From an uncultured Planctomycetaceae bacterium (GTDB lineage Bacteria; Planctomycetota; Planctomycetia; Pirellulales; Pirellulaceae), in NCBI GenBank assembly GCA_903927685.1, contig CAIYOB010000661.1, positions 1-43,184 on the forward strand: a stretch of 43,184 nucleotides of DNA. Reading direction: 5' to 3'. Both the position numbers and the translations under genes were made by a program. The notes under the pieces were generated by a model, which did not search any database, had not been told where the DNA came from, and saw only the letters and a list, made by a program, of their open reading frames with translations. Below are positions 33,716 through 43,079 of the stretch, one piece after another. The first letter of the stretch is position 1, and each line of letters begins with the position of its first letter.

Positions 33716-35731
33716 TCAAGTCCGCTTAAAACGCTTGTCCAGTTCCTCCCGCGTGAAAATCAGCGCCGTCGGCCGGCCGTGGGGGCAGTGATGGGTATCC
33801 TGGTAGCAATGCCGCTGGCCCAGCAAGGACGTGATCTCGGCGGGCGTGAGCCGGTCTCCGGCCTTGATCGCGGCCTTGCACGAGATCATGTGCAACATCT
33901 CGTCCAGCAGATCCCGCCGCTGCGGCACGTTGCCGCCCGTCAGCCATTGCTCGACGACCTGCCGCAAGACCTCGTGCGGATCGAAATTGGCCAGCATCGC
34001 CGGATACGTCGACACCAGGATCGTGTCGCCGCCGAACGGCTCGATTTCGATCCCCAACTGGGCCAGGACCTCCTTGGCCTCCAGCGCCGCCGCCGCTTCG
34101 GCGGGCGTCAGCGAGACCGGTTCCGGGACCAATAGACGCTGCTTTTCCAGGTTGCCGGCCAGCACCCTTTCCCGCAGCTGTTCGTATAGAATCCGCTCGT
34201 GCAGGGCGTGCTGGTCGATGATCACCACGCCATCCTCGTTCTCGGTGATCAGGTACCGATTGTGAATCTGGATGCCGCCCTGCGCAACCGTCGGAGAGGA
34301 AGGAGGGCCAAACCCAACGTGCCGCTCCGGAGGCCCCGCTGGCAGGACGCCGGGGGACGCCGCGGGGACCTCACGTCCCGCCCGTTCGGACTCGCTTCCC
34401 CGCTGCGGCGCCGCGACCGGCGGCGGCGGTTGCCGAAACGTGGTGCCGAAATCGGGAAACGGCTTGAACTCCGGCGAGCTGCCGCCCCAACGTTCCAGGC
34501 CCAGGGGGAGATGGCTCTGCCGGGCCGGACCTTCCTCGCGAGGCGCCGGCGCGGCAGCGGGCGGAGGTACGGCTTCGTCCCGCGGCGTCGCCGCCGGCTC
34601 GGCGGCAGGCCCCTTGCCCGCCAGCTGGCCTTGGGCCCACTGGACCAGTTCCTCACGGTGCTGGGCGGCGCGAGTCTGGTCGAGCGCCCCGGCGGGATCG
34701 GCGTCGGCGGGCGCTGGCGCCGGTTTGACGCGGGGCGTCAAGTCGGTGCTCAGGAACTTCTGCCGCAACGCGGACAACAGCTGGCTGTAGATCCGCCCGC
34801 CGTCCATGAACCGCACTTCCAGCTTGGTCGGATGCACGTTCACATCGACCAGATCGGCGGGCATCTCCAAGCGGATAAAGGCAATCGGAGACCGTCCGGT
34901 TAACAGCAGGCCGCGATAGGCTTCGCCCAAGGCGTGTTGCAGCGCGCGGTCGCGAATGTGGCGGCCGTTCAGGAACAGGTACTGCATACGGTTATTGGCC
35001 CGGCTGTAGCTGGGGTCGGCGACGTAGCCCGTCAAGCGGATCTTGCCGTCGTCGCTGGCCACGGGAATCAGCGCCTGGCCGATCTCGCTGCCGAAGAACG
35101 TCTGGATGCGTTCCCGCCAGCTGTCCACGGCCGGCAAATCGTACACCGAGCGGTCATTGTGCAGCAGCGTGAAATGGACTTGGGGATGGACCAAGGCGAT
35201 GCGGATAAACGCCTCGGTGACGTGCCCCATCTCGGTCTGCGTGGCGCGGAGGAACTTGCGCCGCACCGGCGTGTTGAAGAACAGCTGCCGGACTTCCACG
35301 ACCGAGCCGACGGGGCAGCCGCAGGGCACGATCGTGCCGACCTGGCCGCCACGGACTTCGAGCTGCGCCCCGGCTTCTTCGGCCCGCGGGCGGCTGCGGA
35401 TCAAGAACTGGCTGATTTCCGAAATCGAGGCCAACGCCTCGCCGCGGAACCCGAGCGTCCGGACGTCGAACAGGTCATCAGCGCCGGCAATTTTGCTGGT
35501 CGCATGGCTGGCCACGGCCAGCAGCAACTGGTCGGCCTTGATCCCGCCGCCGTCGTCGGCGACCCGCACCAGTTCCGTGCCGCCTTTTTCCACGGTCACG
35601 TCGATCCGGCGAGCGCCGGCGTCGACGGAGTTCTCCATCAACTCCTTGACCACACTGGACGGACGTTCGATGACTTCGCCGGCGGCGATCTTGTTGATCA
35701 CGCTCTGGGACAACAGACGAATATCAGCCAT
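33716..35731 (-). CDS. mutL: DNA mismatch repair protein MutL
   Basis: 671 aa. The N-terminal GHKL ATPase has VINKIAAGEVIERPSSVVKE, LMENSVDAGA, VADDGGGI, HATSKI and TLGFRGEALASISE. The transducer domain has FLNGRHIRDRALQHAL and DVNVHPTKLEVRF. A proline/alanine-rich linker (about 330-480) leads to a C-terminal domain with the endonuclease motif DQHALHERILYE (506-517, matching DQHA-x2-E-x4-E) and CPHGRP (649-654). It is therefore the nicking type of MutL used by bacteria without MutH. ATG 35731; 11 nt after the sigma-54 regulator gene in the same direction. Confidence 0.96.
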   Translation of the reverse strand: MADIRLLSQSVINKIAAGEVIERPSSVVKELMENSVDAGARRIDVTVEKGGTELVRVADDGGGIKADQLLLAVASHATSKIAGADDLFDVRTLGFRGEALASISEISQFLIRSRPRAEEAGAQLEVRGGQVGTIVPCGCPVGSVVEVRQLFFNTPVRRKFLRATQTEMGHVTEAFIRIALVHPQVHFTLLHNDRSVYDLPAVDSWRERIQTFFGSEIGQALIPVASDDGKIRLTGYVADPSYSRANNRMQYLFLNGRHIRDRALQHALGEAYRGLLLTGRSPIAFIRLEMPADLVDVNVHPTKLEVRFMDGGRIYSQLLSALRQKFLSTDLTPRVKPAPAPADADPAGALDQTRAAQHREELVQWAQGQLAGKGPAAEPAATPRDEAVPPPAAAPAPREEGPARQSHLPLGLERWGGSSPEFKPFPDFGTTFRQPPPPVAAPQRGSESERAGREVPAASPGVLPAGPPERHVGFGPPSSPTVAQGGIQIHNRYLITENEDGVVIIDQHALHERILYEQLRERVLAGNLEKQRLLVPEPVSLTPAEAAAALEAKEVLAQLGIEIEPFGGDTILVSTYPAMLANFDPHEVLRQVVEQWLTGGNVPQRRDLLDEMLHMISCKAAIKAGDRLTPAEITSLLGQRHCYQDTHHCPHGRPTALIFTREELDKRFKRT

Positions 35732-35742
35732 CGAGTCCGTTC

Positions 35743-37173
35743 TCAATCTTGGTCCTGGTCTTGGTCCTGGTCCTGGTACTTATCCAGTTTCCGATACAGC
35801 GTACGGGCTCCGATGCCCAGGATCCGCGCGGTCTCCTCGCGGTTGCCGTTGGTCAGCTTCAGCGTCTGCTCGATCGCCCAGCGTTCGATTTCCGCCAGCG
35901 GCTGGCCGATCAGGCTCGGAGGGCCTTCGCCCGGTGCGGCCTGCGGCTCGGGGGCGTCCGCCAACTCGGGCGGCAAGTCATCCACATCCATCACGCCGTC
36001 CGTGTCCAGCACCACCATCGTTTCCACGGCGTTCCGCAACTGCCGGACGTTGCCGGGCCAGTCATACGAGAACAATTTGCGGCTGACCGTCGGCGAGAGG
36101 TTCTTGACCGGGTTCCCATGCCGCTTGGCAAACTGCCGGCGAAAGTGGTCCACCAGCGGCATAATGTCCTCGCGGCGTTCCCGCAGCGGCGGCAGTTGGA
36201 CCGTGACCACCTTGATGCGGTAGTACAAGTCGCGACGGAACTCGCCGCGGTCGACGGTTTCCTCCAGGTTGCGATTCGTCGCCGACACGAGCCGGACATT
36301 CACCTTGATCGGCTTGTTGTCGCCGACCCGAGTAATCTGGTGTTCTTCGAGCACCCGCAGCAGTTTGATCTGGGTGGACATCGGCATGTCGCCGACTTCG
36401 TCCAGGAACAACGTCCCGCCGTTGGCGTACTCGAACGCGCCGACGCGATCGGTCACGGCATCGGTGAACGCCCCTTTGACATGCCCGAACAGCTCGCTTT
36501 CGACCAGGTTCTCCGCCACCGCGCGGGCGTTCAGCGGCACCATGCGTTTGTTCTTGCGCGGGCTGTTCTGGTGAATCGCCTGGGCGATCAACTCCTTGCC
36601 CGTACCGCTCTCGCCGGTGATCAAGACGGTGGCATCGGTGGGCGCGATGCGTTTCAGCCGATCGATCACGTTTTGCATCTTGTCGCTGGTGTAGATGATG
36701 CCCTCGAAACCGAACCGCTCGTCCAGCCGCTGGTTCAATTCCGTGTTCTGACGCCGCAACCGCACGGCATCCACGGCCCGTTCGAACACCGCCCGCAAGC
36801 GGTTGGAGGAAATGGGCTTTTCCAGAAAGTTGAACGCGCCCTGCTGCATCGCCTCGACGGCCTTCGGTACCGAAGCGTGCCCGGTCACCATGATGACTTC
36901 ACAGTCCGGCAGCAACTGCTTGGTGCGGCCCAGGATCTCCATGCCGTCCACGTCGTTCATCACCAGGTCGGTCACCACGACGTCGTAAACGTTGTCCTGA
37001 ACCCGTTTTAGCCCTTCCGGTCCGGAAGTCGCCAGGTCGCACTTGAAGCCGACTCGCTCCAGGATCTCCTCGACCGCCAGCGCATGCGCACGGTCGTTGT
37101 CCACAATCAGCGTCCGAATCCCCGATTCGCCCGCCGAGTCATTCACCGTATCGGAACTCTTGTGCTCTAACAT
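35743..37173 (-). CDS. Sigma-54-dependent response regulator (NtrC family)
   Basis: 476 aa. Receiver domain (about 18-135): acidic pocket DND (25-27), phospho-acceptor D69 (VVVTDLVMN), T97 and K119. AAA+ domain: Walker A GESGTGKE (187-194), the sigma-54 contact loop GAFTDA (234-239; consensus GAFTGA), Walker [10 protein letters not shown] (254-262), and [30 protein letters not shown]-terminal Fis-type helix-turn-helix ([20 protein letters not shown]). The last ten residues are five QD units encoded by hexanucleotide repeats. No sensor kinase gene adjoins. Start is ATG 37173; an ATG at 37185 is also possible. It precedes mutL by 11 nt. Confidence 0.94.
   Translation of the reverse strand: MLEHKSSDTVNDSAGESGIRTLIVDNDRAHALAVEEILERVGFKCDLATSGPEGLKRVQDNVYDVVVTDLVMNDVDGMEILGRTKQLLPDCEVIMVTGHASVPKAVEAMQQGAFNFLEKPISSNRLRAVFERAVDAVRLRRQNTELNQRLDERFGFEGIIYTSDKMQNVIDRLKRIAPTDATVLITGESGTGKELIAQAIHQNSPRKNKRMVPLNARAVAENLVESELFGHVKGAFTDAVTDRVGAFEYANGGTLFLDEVGDMPMSTQIKLLRVLEEHQITRVGDNKPIKVNVRLVSATNRNLEETVDRGEFRRDLYYRIKVVTVQLPPLRERREDIMPLVDHFRRQFAKRHGNPVKNLSPTVSRKLFSYDWPGNVRQLRNAVETMVVLDTDGVMDVDDLPPELADAPEPQAAPGEGPPSLIGQPLAEIERWAIEQTLKLTNGNREETARILGIGARTLYRKLDKYQDQDQDQDQD
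35746..35777 (-). repeat. Hexanucleotide repeat at the regulator's 3' end
   Basis: Five units of CCTGGT/CTTGGT (35748-35777 on the plus strand) encode the terminal (QD)5 of the response regulator. Slippage would only add or remove QD pairs before the stop. Confidence 0.85.
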
Positions 37174-37330
37174 GCGCCCGATCATACAACACCCGGCGGA
37201 AACGGTACAGGACCGGAGCACGGCAAGATGGCCCGGGATTTTGGGGTGGATCGGCTGTCCAGGGAGAAGTCCTTGGCGAGAGCAGACACTTGCACAAGCT
37301 ACGCTTGAGCCCTCCTGCAAGGATGCGGCC

Positions 37331-37360
37331 TTGGTTGGCCTGCGTGGCGTGTGGTATAAT
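37331..37360 (+). promoter_or_regulatory. Promoter of the HEPN two-gene module
   Basis: TGGTATAAT (37352-37360) is a perfect extended -10. TTGGTT (37331-37336) stands 18 bases upstream of the TATAAT as a -35. It is about 60 bases before the first ATG at 37423. Confidence 0.65.
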
Positions 37361-37422
37361 ACGGGCGACCGTGGCGAATTTCGTGAGGCCCTCGACAAGC
37401 AACTCACCAGCAAAATCAACGG

Positions 37423-37755
37423 ATGACCGCAACAACACAGGAATCACTTGCTCGACGCGTCGACGCATTGGAGCCGCGATTAGCCACTGGAACACGTGTC
37501 GAATCGTTGCCGTCCTTCCTGTCCGCTTGGATGTCGGACATCAAACGGATTACGGAAGACCTATTTCCCGGCTCGTTCTCGTGTAGTCACGAATCCGACC
37601 CGGAATACCCTGATGACACCTATGTCGTGATTAGTGTCGAATCGACTGGCGACATCCGCGAACTCGTTCGTCGCAGGTGCCAGTGGCACGATCGAATTCG
37701 CGTCCTTGCTCCAGAGCTGTTTGGAAGACTCCGCCTCTCGATAAGTCCGCTCTAA
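37423..37755 (+). CDS. Small protein of unknown function, partner of the HEPN gene
   Basis: 110 aa, no signal peptide or membrane helix. An N-terminal helix ([20 protein letters not shown]) leads into an alpha/beta part with [16 protein letters not shown] and the helix [21 protein letters not shown] have a sense of seeing this D-P-E-Y-P-(E/D)-D-x-Y block beside HEPN-like genes in other genomes, but know no name or function. It lacks the GSxxRG and DxD motifs of MNT nucleotidyltransferase antitoxins. Its stop TAA overlaps the next ATG (TAATG at 37753-37757), so the two genes are translationally coupled. Confidence 0.72.
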   Translation: MTATTQESLARRVDALEPRLATGTRVESLPSFLSAWMSDIKRITEDLFPGSFSCSHESDPEYPDDTYVVISVESTGDIRELVRRRCQWHDRIRVLAPELFGRLRLSISPL

Positions 37756-38201
37756 TGGATCCCGTCGATTTCATTGCGTTGGCCGGGAGGCTCGCCGCAG
37801 CCACAAACGCGGAGGAAGCGGTTTATCGCACTGCCGTGAGCCGAGCCTATTACGGGGCGTTCCACGTTGCGGCGTCGTTTCTGGCGGAACTCGGCTTTTC
37901 CGCACCGCGCACCGCGAACGTGCATGTTTTCGTGCAGCATCATCTGAACGGATCGGGCCATCCGTTTGCCTGCACCGCCGCTTCTCTGTTAAGTGATTTG
38001 CACGCCGCGCGAAACCGAGCCGACTATCAACTCAGCCATTTCCGGTCCGGTACGCAAGCCGTCGCGAGATTGTCCGTGGAAACAGCTCACGAAGTCCGAA
38101 ACGCTGTGCGGGAATGCTCCCAATCGCCGACCAAGGAGCAAGTCCAGTCCGGCATATCCGCCTACGTCCAGCAGCTCACCGGCGCGCGGCAACCGAGGTA
38201 G
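37755..38201 (+). CDS. HEPN-domain protein, possible RNase toxin or defence effector
   Basis: 148 aa all-helical protein. YRTAVSRAYYGAFHVAASFL (24-43) is the classic first HEPN block with the RAYYxxFH pattern. A second block, HAARNRADYQLSH (83-95), contains R88-x6-H95, which fits the R-x4-6-H active motif of HEPN ribonucleases, although the residue after R88 is Ala rather than the usual polar one. HEPN proteins include toxins of HEPN-MNT modules and effectors of phage defence; others are only regulatory. Here the coupled upstream gene would be the antitoxin or regulator if the pair is a toxin-antitoxin system. Toxicity is inference. Confidence 0.75.
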   Translation: MDPVDFIALAGRLAAATNAEEAVYRTAVSRAYYGAFHVAASFLAELGFSAPRTANVHVFVQHHLNGSGHPFACTAASLLSDLHAARNRADYQLSHFRSGTQAVARLSVETAHEVRNAVRECSQSPTKEQVQSGISAYVQQLTGARQPR

Positions 38202-38256
38202 ACCGTCACGGTTGAGGATGGGACATTCGCCGCTCCTCGTTTTACCGCGACCCACC

Positions 38257-38283
38257 GGGGAGCGTGCTGGCGACGCGCTCCCC
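38257..38283. terminator. Possible hairpin between convergent genes
   Basis: GGGGAGCG (38257-38264) and CGCTCCCC (38276-38283) form an 8-bp stem with an 11-base loop, between the HEPN gene and the convergent glycoside hydrolase gene. There is no T-run on either side, so intrinsic termination is doubtful. Confidence 0.3.
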
Positions 38284-38333
38284 GCCGGCAGCGGTTAAAC
38301 GAGCCAACGCCAACCGTGCGCGGTATAAACCGG

Positions 38334-41273
38334 TTACGGCTCTCCCAGCCGGCGGATCACGGCGGCGATGTCTCCGGTGAACCGGGGTACTTCGAGTCGC
38401 AGACCTTCCCTGTCGGCGTTGGCCTTGGTTTGTTGGAAGACCTCGCCCGTGTACGTGTTCCACCAGTCGATCTGGTACTCGCCCGCCGGCAGGCCCGGCA
38501 GCGCGACGCGGAGATCAACCATCTCCTGCAGCGAGATCTTGTCCAGCACAGACTTCCACGTGCTGTGCTTGTCCTGCAGCCAGATCAGGGCCAGTCTGTC
38601 GGTCCGCAGCCCGAGCAGCCGCACAAACGGATAGCGGTTGCTGCGATAGCCGGTCACACGGCCGCCGCGGAGGCTCAACCAATCCCCTTCGGCGTTGGAG
38701 ATCGTCACCGAGTGCTGGCCCGCAGGCACCTGGACGGCGTAGTCGCGGTCGTAGTCCGCTTGCCAGATCTGCCACTGTGGGTAATGCGTCGCCGTTTTCC
38801 AGGGGCCTTCCCCCGGCGGACCCGTCGCCAGCGGTTCGTCGACCTGCAACCGGTCATCGACGCGGATCTGCAGGCGAGCCCGGCTTGACACCGTTCCCAA
38901 GCGGACGGTGAACTTCCCGTCGGCCGGCATGTCCAACTGGAAGCTGATCCGGTCGAACAATTCCTCCTTGTGCGGACTGCCCACCGCGCCGGCGATCGGA
39001 CCGCCTTCGATGCGGCCGTCGCGATGCAGGACGTACCGGTTGCCCGCCGTCTTGCCCCACGCGGATTCGATCGAGAAATCGAAGTCGGCGAATTGCTCGG
39101 GCGAACCGTCCTGCATCGTGAGCGTCGCATCCGTCAGCGGCGTAAAGCGGGTGCGAGCCCAGTCAACGCTTTGCACGAAATTCGACACGGGGCGAAACAC
39201 GCCGTACAGGTTCTTGGGATGCACGTAGTGATCCCAGTACCAGAGCATGGGCGTGCCCGCACCGCCGGACATCACGCCCGCCCACAGCCCGTTGTGCAGG
39301 CCCTGGCCGCGGCCCTCGGGATCGTATTGGGAATCGCTGGTCCGCCAGTCGATGCCGAACTCGGCGATGAAGTACGGCTTGCCATAGCCGCGGTGGGCGT
39401 GCGAGTGCTGTTCGATCAAACTGCCGAAATCGGTGATGCTGCCGCGATCACCGTAGTGATGGGTCATCGTAAAGTCCACTTCGGGCAGCTTCCAGACCTG
39501 CTCGTTGCCGTAGGTCGAGCTGACCAGGTGCCGGTTCGGGTCGTGCTGCTTGAGATAGGCAGCCATCTCCTGGACCCAGCCCGCAGGCGCCTCGTACTCG
39601 TTCCAGAATTCCCACGCGAATACGTGCGGGCTGTAACCCCAGCGGGCCAGGATGTACCGCAATCGGCGCTGGTACAGTTTCCGGGCCGCCGGGCTGGTGA
39701 AGAAATCCTGCGGCGTTGCGCACGGGCCTCCGTTGGCGGAATTGTATGGATTGCTGACCCACAGGTTGGCGTTGAAATAGTCGTCTTCCTGCTTGATCTC
39801 GCCGAACGTGCCGATGCAGAACATCAGGCGGATACCGTTCTGTTCCGCCAGGCGAACGACCTGGTCCAGCCGCCACGAGTTGTCGATGGAATAACGTCCC
39901 AGGCCCAGGTAGTGACCGCTACCGCCCTTGGCCGTCGGCGGTGCGGTCCACTCGAGGCCCTTCTCCGTCGTGGCCAACCATAACCGGGCCCAGTTGCCGC
40001 CTTGGCCGGCCAAACCGCCGAACCAGGCCGCGTAGTCCGCCACGGGCTTGGGACCGCCAGACCAGCAGACATTCTCCCCCACGGGAAAATACGACGCGCC
40101 GTCGTCGAACTGGAAGTACAGCGGCGACTCCGGGGCCACGCGGACAAAGCCGGACTGCGCCGACGGGATCGCGGCAAAGCTGACCGGCGGACACTCGGCC
40201 TGGCCGCTGCGGTCGCGCACGCGGACCACCGCCTGGTACTTGCCGGCCAGCGTCGGTGTGAACCGGAACCGCCAGCAGGCCGGCCCCGCCGGTCGCACGC
40301 GTTCCCGGACGCCCGGCTCCAACTGGCAGGGCACGTCGAAGAACCCGGGCACGGACACGGTGCGACCATCGGGCAGCGTGATCCGGGCATCCAAGGCGAC
40401 GTCGTCGGGATCGAACGGGTTGTCGAAGGTCGCCGCCACGTCGGCCGTCAATTCGACGCGCTCGTAGACCGGAACCGCCGCCCGGTCCACCGCAACGGAG
40501 CCGGCCCGCAACACCGCCCGAGCCGACAAGGGAAAGCCGCTGAGCGTCGTGGCCAGCGCCGCGGCTTGGGCCCGCGCCACCTCGTCCGCCGTACTCGCCG
40601 TCAACTCGACCGCCAGCCGTAGCGGCTGGCCCGCCGCCAATTTGCCCCGCACGGGGGCGCAACCCAGCAGTTCGTAGCTGGCGTGGCCGAACTTCCGAGC
40701 GTCCTGCAGGCCCAGGGTGATGCCCTCGGCCTGGATCCGCAGGGCCGCCCCGTCCGCCGCGACCAGGGCCAGCCAATCCCAGTTCTGCCCGGGCAGGAAG
40801 TGATAGGACGGCGTGGGCAGTTCCGGCGGAAAGACGCCCTGGGTCACCTCCTCGCTGAACGCCACGAAACGCGTCGTGCCGCGGTGGGGCAGCAGGGGAA
40901 TCGTGGCGCGGAAGACCACGGTCTCGACGGCAATCTCGACCTCCGGCGTCAATTCGTACTCCAGCCGTACCCCGCGGGCGAGCGGACGCACCACCTGGCG
41001 CAGGCGTGTTCGCTGGTCGCCGCTTTCCAGCACGCTGGAATAGACCGTCGCGCCAGCCTGTTGGGTCGTTTGGACCGCTTGCGGTTCCAAGCCGCGCTGA
41101 TCGCCAAGACTGCCCTGCCAGTCGGGAGCAATCACGCCGACGCTGGCGTCGGTCAGGAACGTGGACGACGCCACGTCCAACCGCGCGACGATCCCGCGCG
41201 CGTCGAGTTCGTAAACGGGCTCGGCAGAGCCCCCCGAGACAGACGCAGCGAGCAACAACAGCGAAGCGAACAT
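38334..41273 (-). CDS. Secreted glycoside hydrolase with DUF5060-like and GH5-like TIM-barrel domains
   Basis: 979 aa. Short signal peptide MFASLLLLAASVSGGSAEP. Residues about 20-270 form a beta-rich domain; about 275-370 a DUF5060-like beta sandwich (YERVELTADVAATF, LPDGRTVSVPGFF); from about 380, GFVRVAPES and FDDGASYFPVGENV lead into a (beta/alpha)8 barrel. Likely catalytic residues are Glu559 in WEFWNEYE (acid/base) and Glu638 in YFIAEFGID (nucleophile), the clan GH-A arrangement. A C-terminal part (about 750-979) has jelly-roll and collagen-binding-like beta strands. The substrate is probably a plant- or alga-type beta-glycan, by family analogy only. It lies 30 nt downstream of a solute symporter gene, forming an operon. 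Confidence 0.87.
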   Translation of the reverse strand: MFASLLLLAASVSGGSAEPVYELDARGIVARLDVASSTFLTDASVGVIAPDWQGSLGDQRGLEPQAVQTTQQAGATVYSSVLESGDQRTRLRQVVRPLARGVRLEYELTPEVEIAVETVVFRATIPLLPHRGTTRFVAFSEEVTQGVFPPELPTPSYHFLPGQNWDWLALVAADGAALRIQAEGITLGLQDARKFGHASYELLGCAPVRGKLAAGQPLRLAVELTASTADEVARAQAAALATTLSGFPLSARAVLRAGSVAVDRAAVPVYERVELTADVAATFDNPFDPDDVALDARITLPDGRTVSVPGFFDVPCQLEPGVRERVRPAGPACWRFRFTPTLAGKYQAVVRVRDRSGQAECPPVSFAAIPSAQSGFVRVAPESPLYFQFDDGASYFPVGENVCWSGGPKPVADYAAWFGGLAGQGGNWARLWLATTEKGLEWTAPPTAKGGSGHYLGLGRYSIDNSWRLDQVVRLAEQNGIRLMFCIGTFGEIKQEDDYFNANLWVSNPYNSANGGPCATPQDFFTSPAARKLYQRRLRYILARWGYSPHVFAWEFWNEYEAPAGWVQEMAAYLKQHDPNRHLVSSTYGNEQVWKLPEVDFTMTHHYGDRGSITDFGSLIEQHSHAHRGYGKPYFIAEFGIDWRTSDSQYDPEGRGQGLHNGLWAGVMSGGAGTPMLWYWDHYVHPKNLYGVFRPVSNFVQSVDWARTRFTPLTDATLTMQDGSPEQFADFDFSIESAWGKTAGNRYVLHRDGRIEGGPIAGAVGSPHKEELFDRISFQLDMPADGKFTVRLGTVSSRARLQIRVDDRLQVDEPLATGPPGEGPWKTATHYPQWQIWQADYDRDYAVQVPAGQHSVTISNAEGDWLSLRGGRVTGYRSNRYPFVRLLGLRTDRLALIWLQDKHSTWKSVLDKISLQEMVDLRVALPGLPAGEYQIDWWNTYTGEVFQQTKANADREGLRLEVPRFTGDIAAVIRRLGEP

Positions 41274-41303
41274 GGCAAGTGACTCCGGATTGAACTCTGT
41301 CCT

Positions 41304-43052
41304 CTACGCCGCCGTCACGGCGGGAAACACCCAGCCGGAGAAGAGGGCAAACAGGCCGGCGATCATGACCACGAACAGCAGCCACCAGGTGACGACGCTG
41401 GTGTACCAGGTCGTGCCCAGGTCGCGGAAGATGTTCAGCTTGGCCCAGTTGATCGTGACGTCGTCGCCCACCTGCTCGGGCCGCGGCGGCGAGGTGGCCA
41501 GGCTGACGGCCGTGCAGACCAGACAGCACAGCAGCCAACTGAGTGCGGCCTGGTTGGCGTAGGGCTCCAGCCAGGCCGGGTGCGCCAACTTCGCTTCCAG
41601 ATACAGCTTGACGCCGATCCCGAACGCAAACCCGAACACCACGGCCGCCAGCGCCCCGTGGCGGTTCACCCGCCGCCAGAGGATGCCCAACAAGAACACG
41701 GCGGCAAAGGGCGGAGCAAAAAAGGCGTACAGCGACTGGATGTAGATGAACAGCCCGCCGCGCAAATGGCCGATGAACCCGCCCAGCACGATCGCCACGG
41801 CCAAGATGACGACGGACGAAACGACACCCACATTGACCAGATGCCGGTCGCTGGCCCCGGGCCGCAGCAGCCGCTGGTAGATGTCCAGCGTGAACACCGT
41901 AGCGGTCGAATTCAGCACGGCATTGACGGTCGACTGGATGGCCCCGAACAAGCCGGCCAGGAACAGGCCGCGCAAGCCCACCGGCATCAAGGTCTGGAGC
42001 AAGTGGATGTAGCCGCGATCGGCGGCCGGCCGGACATCCTCCCAGGGCTGCAGCAGCAACTCGGGATGCAGGGCGAACAGGATCAGCCCCGGCAGCACGA
42101 CGATGACGGGCAGGAACACTTTCATGAACCCGGCAAACACGATGCCCATCCGGGCGTGATAGGCGTTCCGCGCGCCTAGCACCCGCTGGATCATGAACTG
42201 GTTCAAGACGTTGTACCAGACGCTGATCGAGAAGATGCTCAGCAGCAGGCTGGTCCAGGGCACGATCGGATGGCTGGCCGGCTGAAAGACCGACAGCCGA
42301 TTGTACGAATCCGTCCCCGCCAAGTGATGAACATGCATGGCGACGGCTTGGGACCACGCCCCGCTGGTCGCCCGATTCCGTTCGAGCAGCACCCGGAAGC
42401 CGTCGGCCAGCGAGCCGTCCGGCGCGAGGGCCTGCAATCCCAGGATCGTCACGGCCAATCCGCCGGCGACCATGACGATGACCATGAACAGATCCGCCCA
42501 GGCCACGGACGACAGGCCGCCGTAAATCGCCCAGCCGCCGGCCACGACACCCAGGACGACGATCGACCACCACAGGTCGAAGCCGAACAGCTTTTCAATG
42601 GCCACGCCGCCGCCGTACAGCACAGCGGCCAGGAATGCGACCACGTTGCTGATCACCGTCACCGCCGCGAACATCTGCCGCAGCGTCAAGCTGAACCGCC
42701 GCTCCAGAAACTCGGGGATGGTAAAGACCCGCGAGGCCAACAGGAACGGGATGAAGAACCAGATCAGCAGCGAGAAGGTGAACACGTTCATCCACTCCAT
42801 CATCGCCACGCAGATGCCGTACACGGCCGCCGCGCCGATCATGCCGATGAAGTGCTCGGAGCTGATGTTCGAGCCGATGAACGAGCCGCCGACGACGTAC
42901 CACGGCAAGCGTTTGCCGGCCAGGAAGTAGTCCGTCGTACTGCCGCGCTCGTTGCGGCCAAACCAGTAGCTGACGGCGGACAAGCCCACGAAGTAGGCCA
43001 CGAAGGCCGTGTAGTCCCACAGGCCGAGTGAGAAGGTGGTTGCGTCAGCCAC
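41304..43052 (-). CDS. Sodium/solute symporter (SSS/SLC5 family)
   Basis: 582 aa inner-membrane transporter with about 14 hydrophobic helices, of the LeuT-fold SSS family that imports sugars and related solutes with Na+. Family blocks are STTDYFLAGKRLPWYVVGGS, SNISSEHFIGMIGAAAVYGI, FTIPEFLERRF, IYGGLSSVAWADLFMVIVMV, WYNVLNQFMIQRVLGARN and GLFLAGLFGAIQSTVNAVLN with STATVFTLDIYQRL. These place it near the SGLT-like sugar transporters, but the solute is not determined. The start is GTG 43052 with AAGGAA about 6 nt upstream. It is the first gene of the operon with the secreted glycoside hydrolase, so it may take up the released sugar. Confidence 0.92.
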   Translation of the reverse strand: MADATTFSLGLWDYTAFVAYFVGLSAVSYWFGRNERGSTTDYFLAGKRLPWYVVGGSFIGSNISSEHFIGMIGAAAVYGICVAMMEWMNVFTFSLLIWFFIPFLLASRVFTIPEFLERRFSLTLRQMFAAVTVISNVVAFLAAVLYGGGVAIEKLFGFDLWWSIVVLGVVAGGWAIYGGLSSVAWADLFMVIVMVAGGLAVTILGLQALAPDGSLADGFRVLLERNRATSGAWSQAVAMHVHHLAGTDSYNRLSVFQPASHPIVPWTSLLLSIFSISVWYNVLNQFMIQRVLGARNAYHARMGIVFAGFMKVFLPVIVVLPGLILFALHPELLLQPWEDVRPAADRGYIHLLQTLMPVGLRGLFLAGLFGAIQSTVNAVLNSTATVFTLDIYQRLLRPGASDRHLVNVGVVSSVVILAVAIVLGGFIGHLRGGLFIYIQSLYAFFAPPFAAVFLLGILWRRVNRHGALAAVVFGFAFGIGVKLYLEAKLAHPAWLEPYANQAALSWLLCCLVCTAVSLATSPPRPEQVGDDVTINWAKLNIFRDLGTTWYTSVVTWWLLFVVMIAGLFALFSGWVFPAVTAA

Positions 43053-43079
43053 AGGCGTTCCTTGGGGGTTGATTGTCCC

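Noticed and set aside
31586..34135. 849-codon plus-strand frame across three minus-strand genes
   Set aside because: It is antisense to the prepilin peptidase, aroDE and mutL, all with intact motifs; Gln/Arg/His-rich shadow translation.
39919..42573. 884-codon minus-strand frame across the hydrolase and symporter
   Set aside because: It is out of frame with both conserved proteins and has no domain; a GC-rich shadow.
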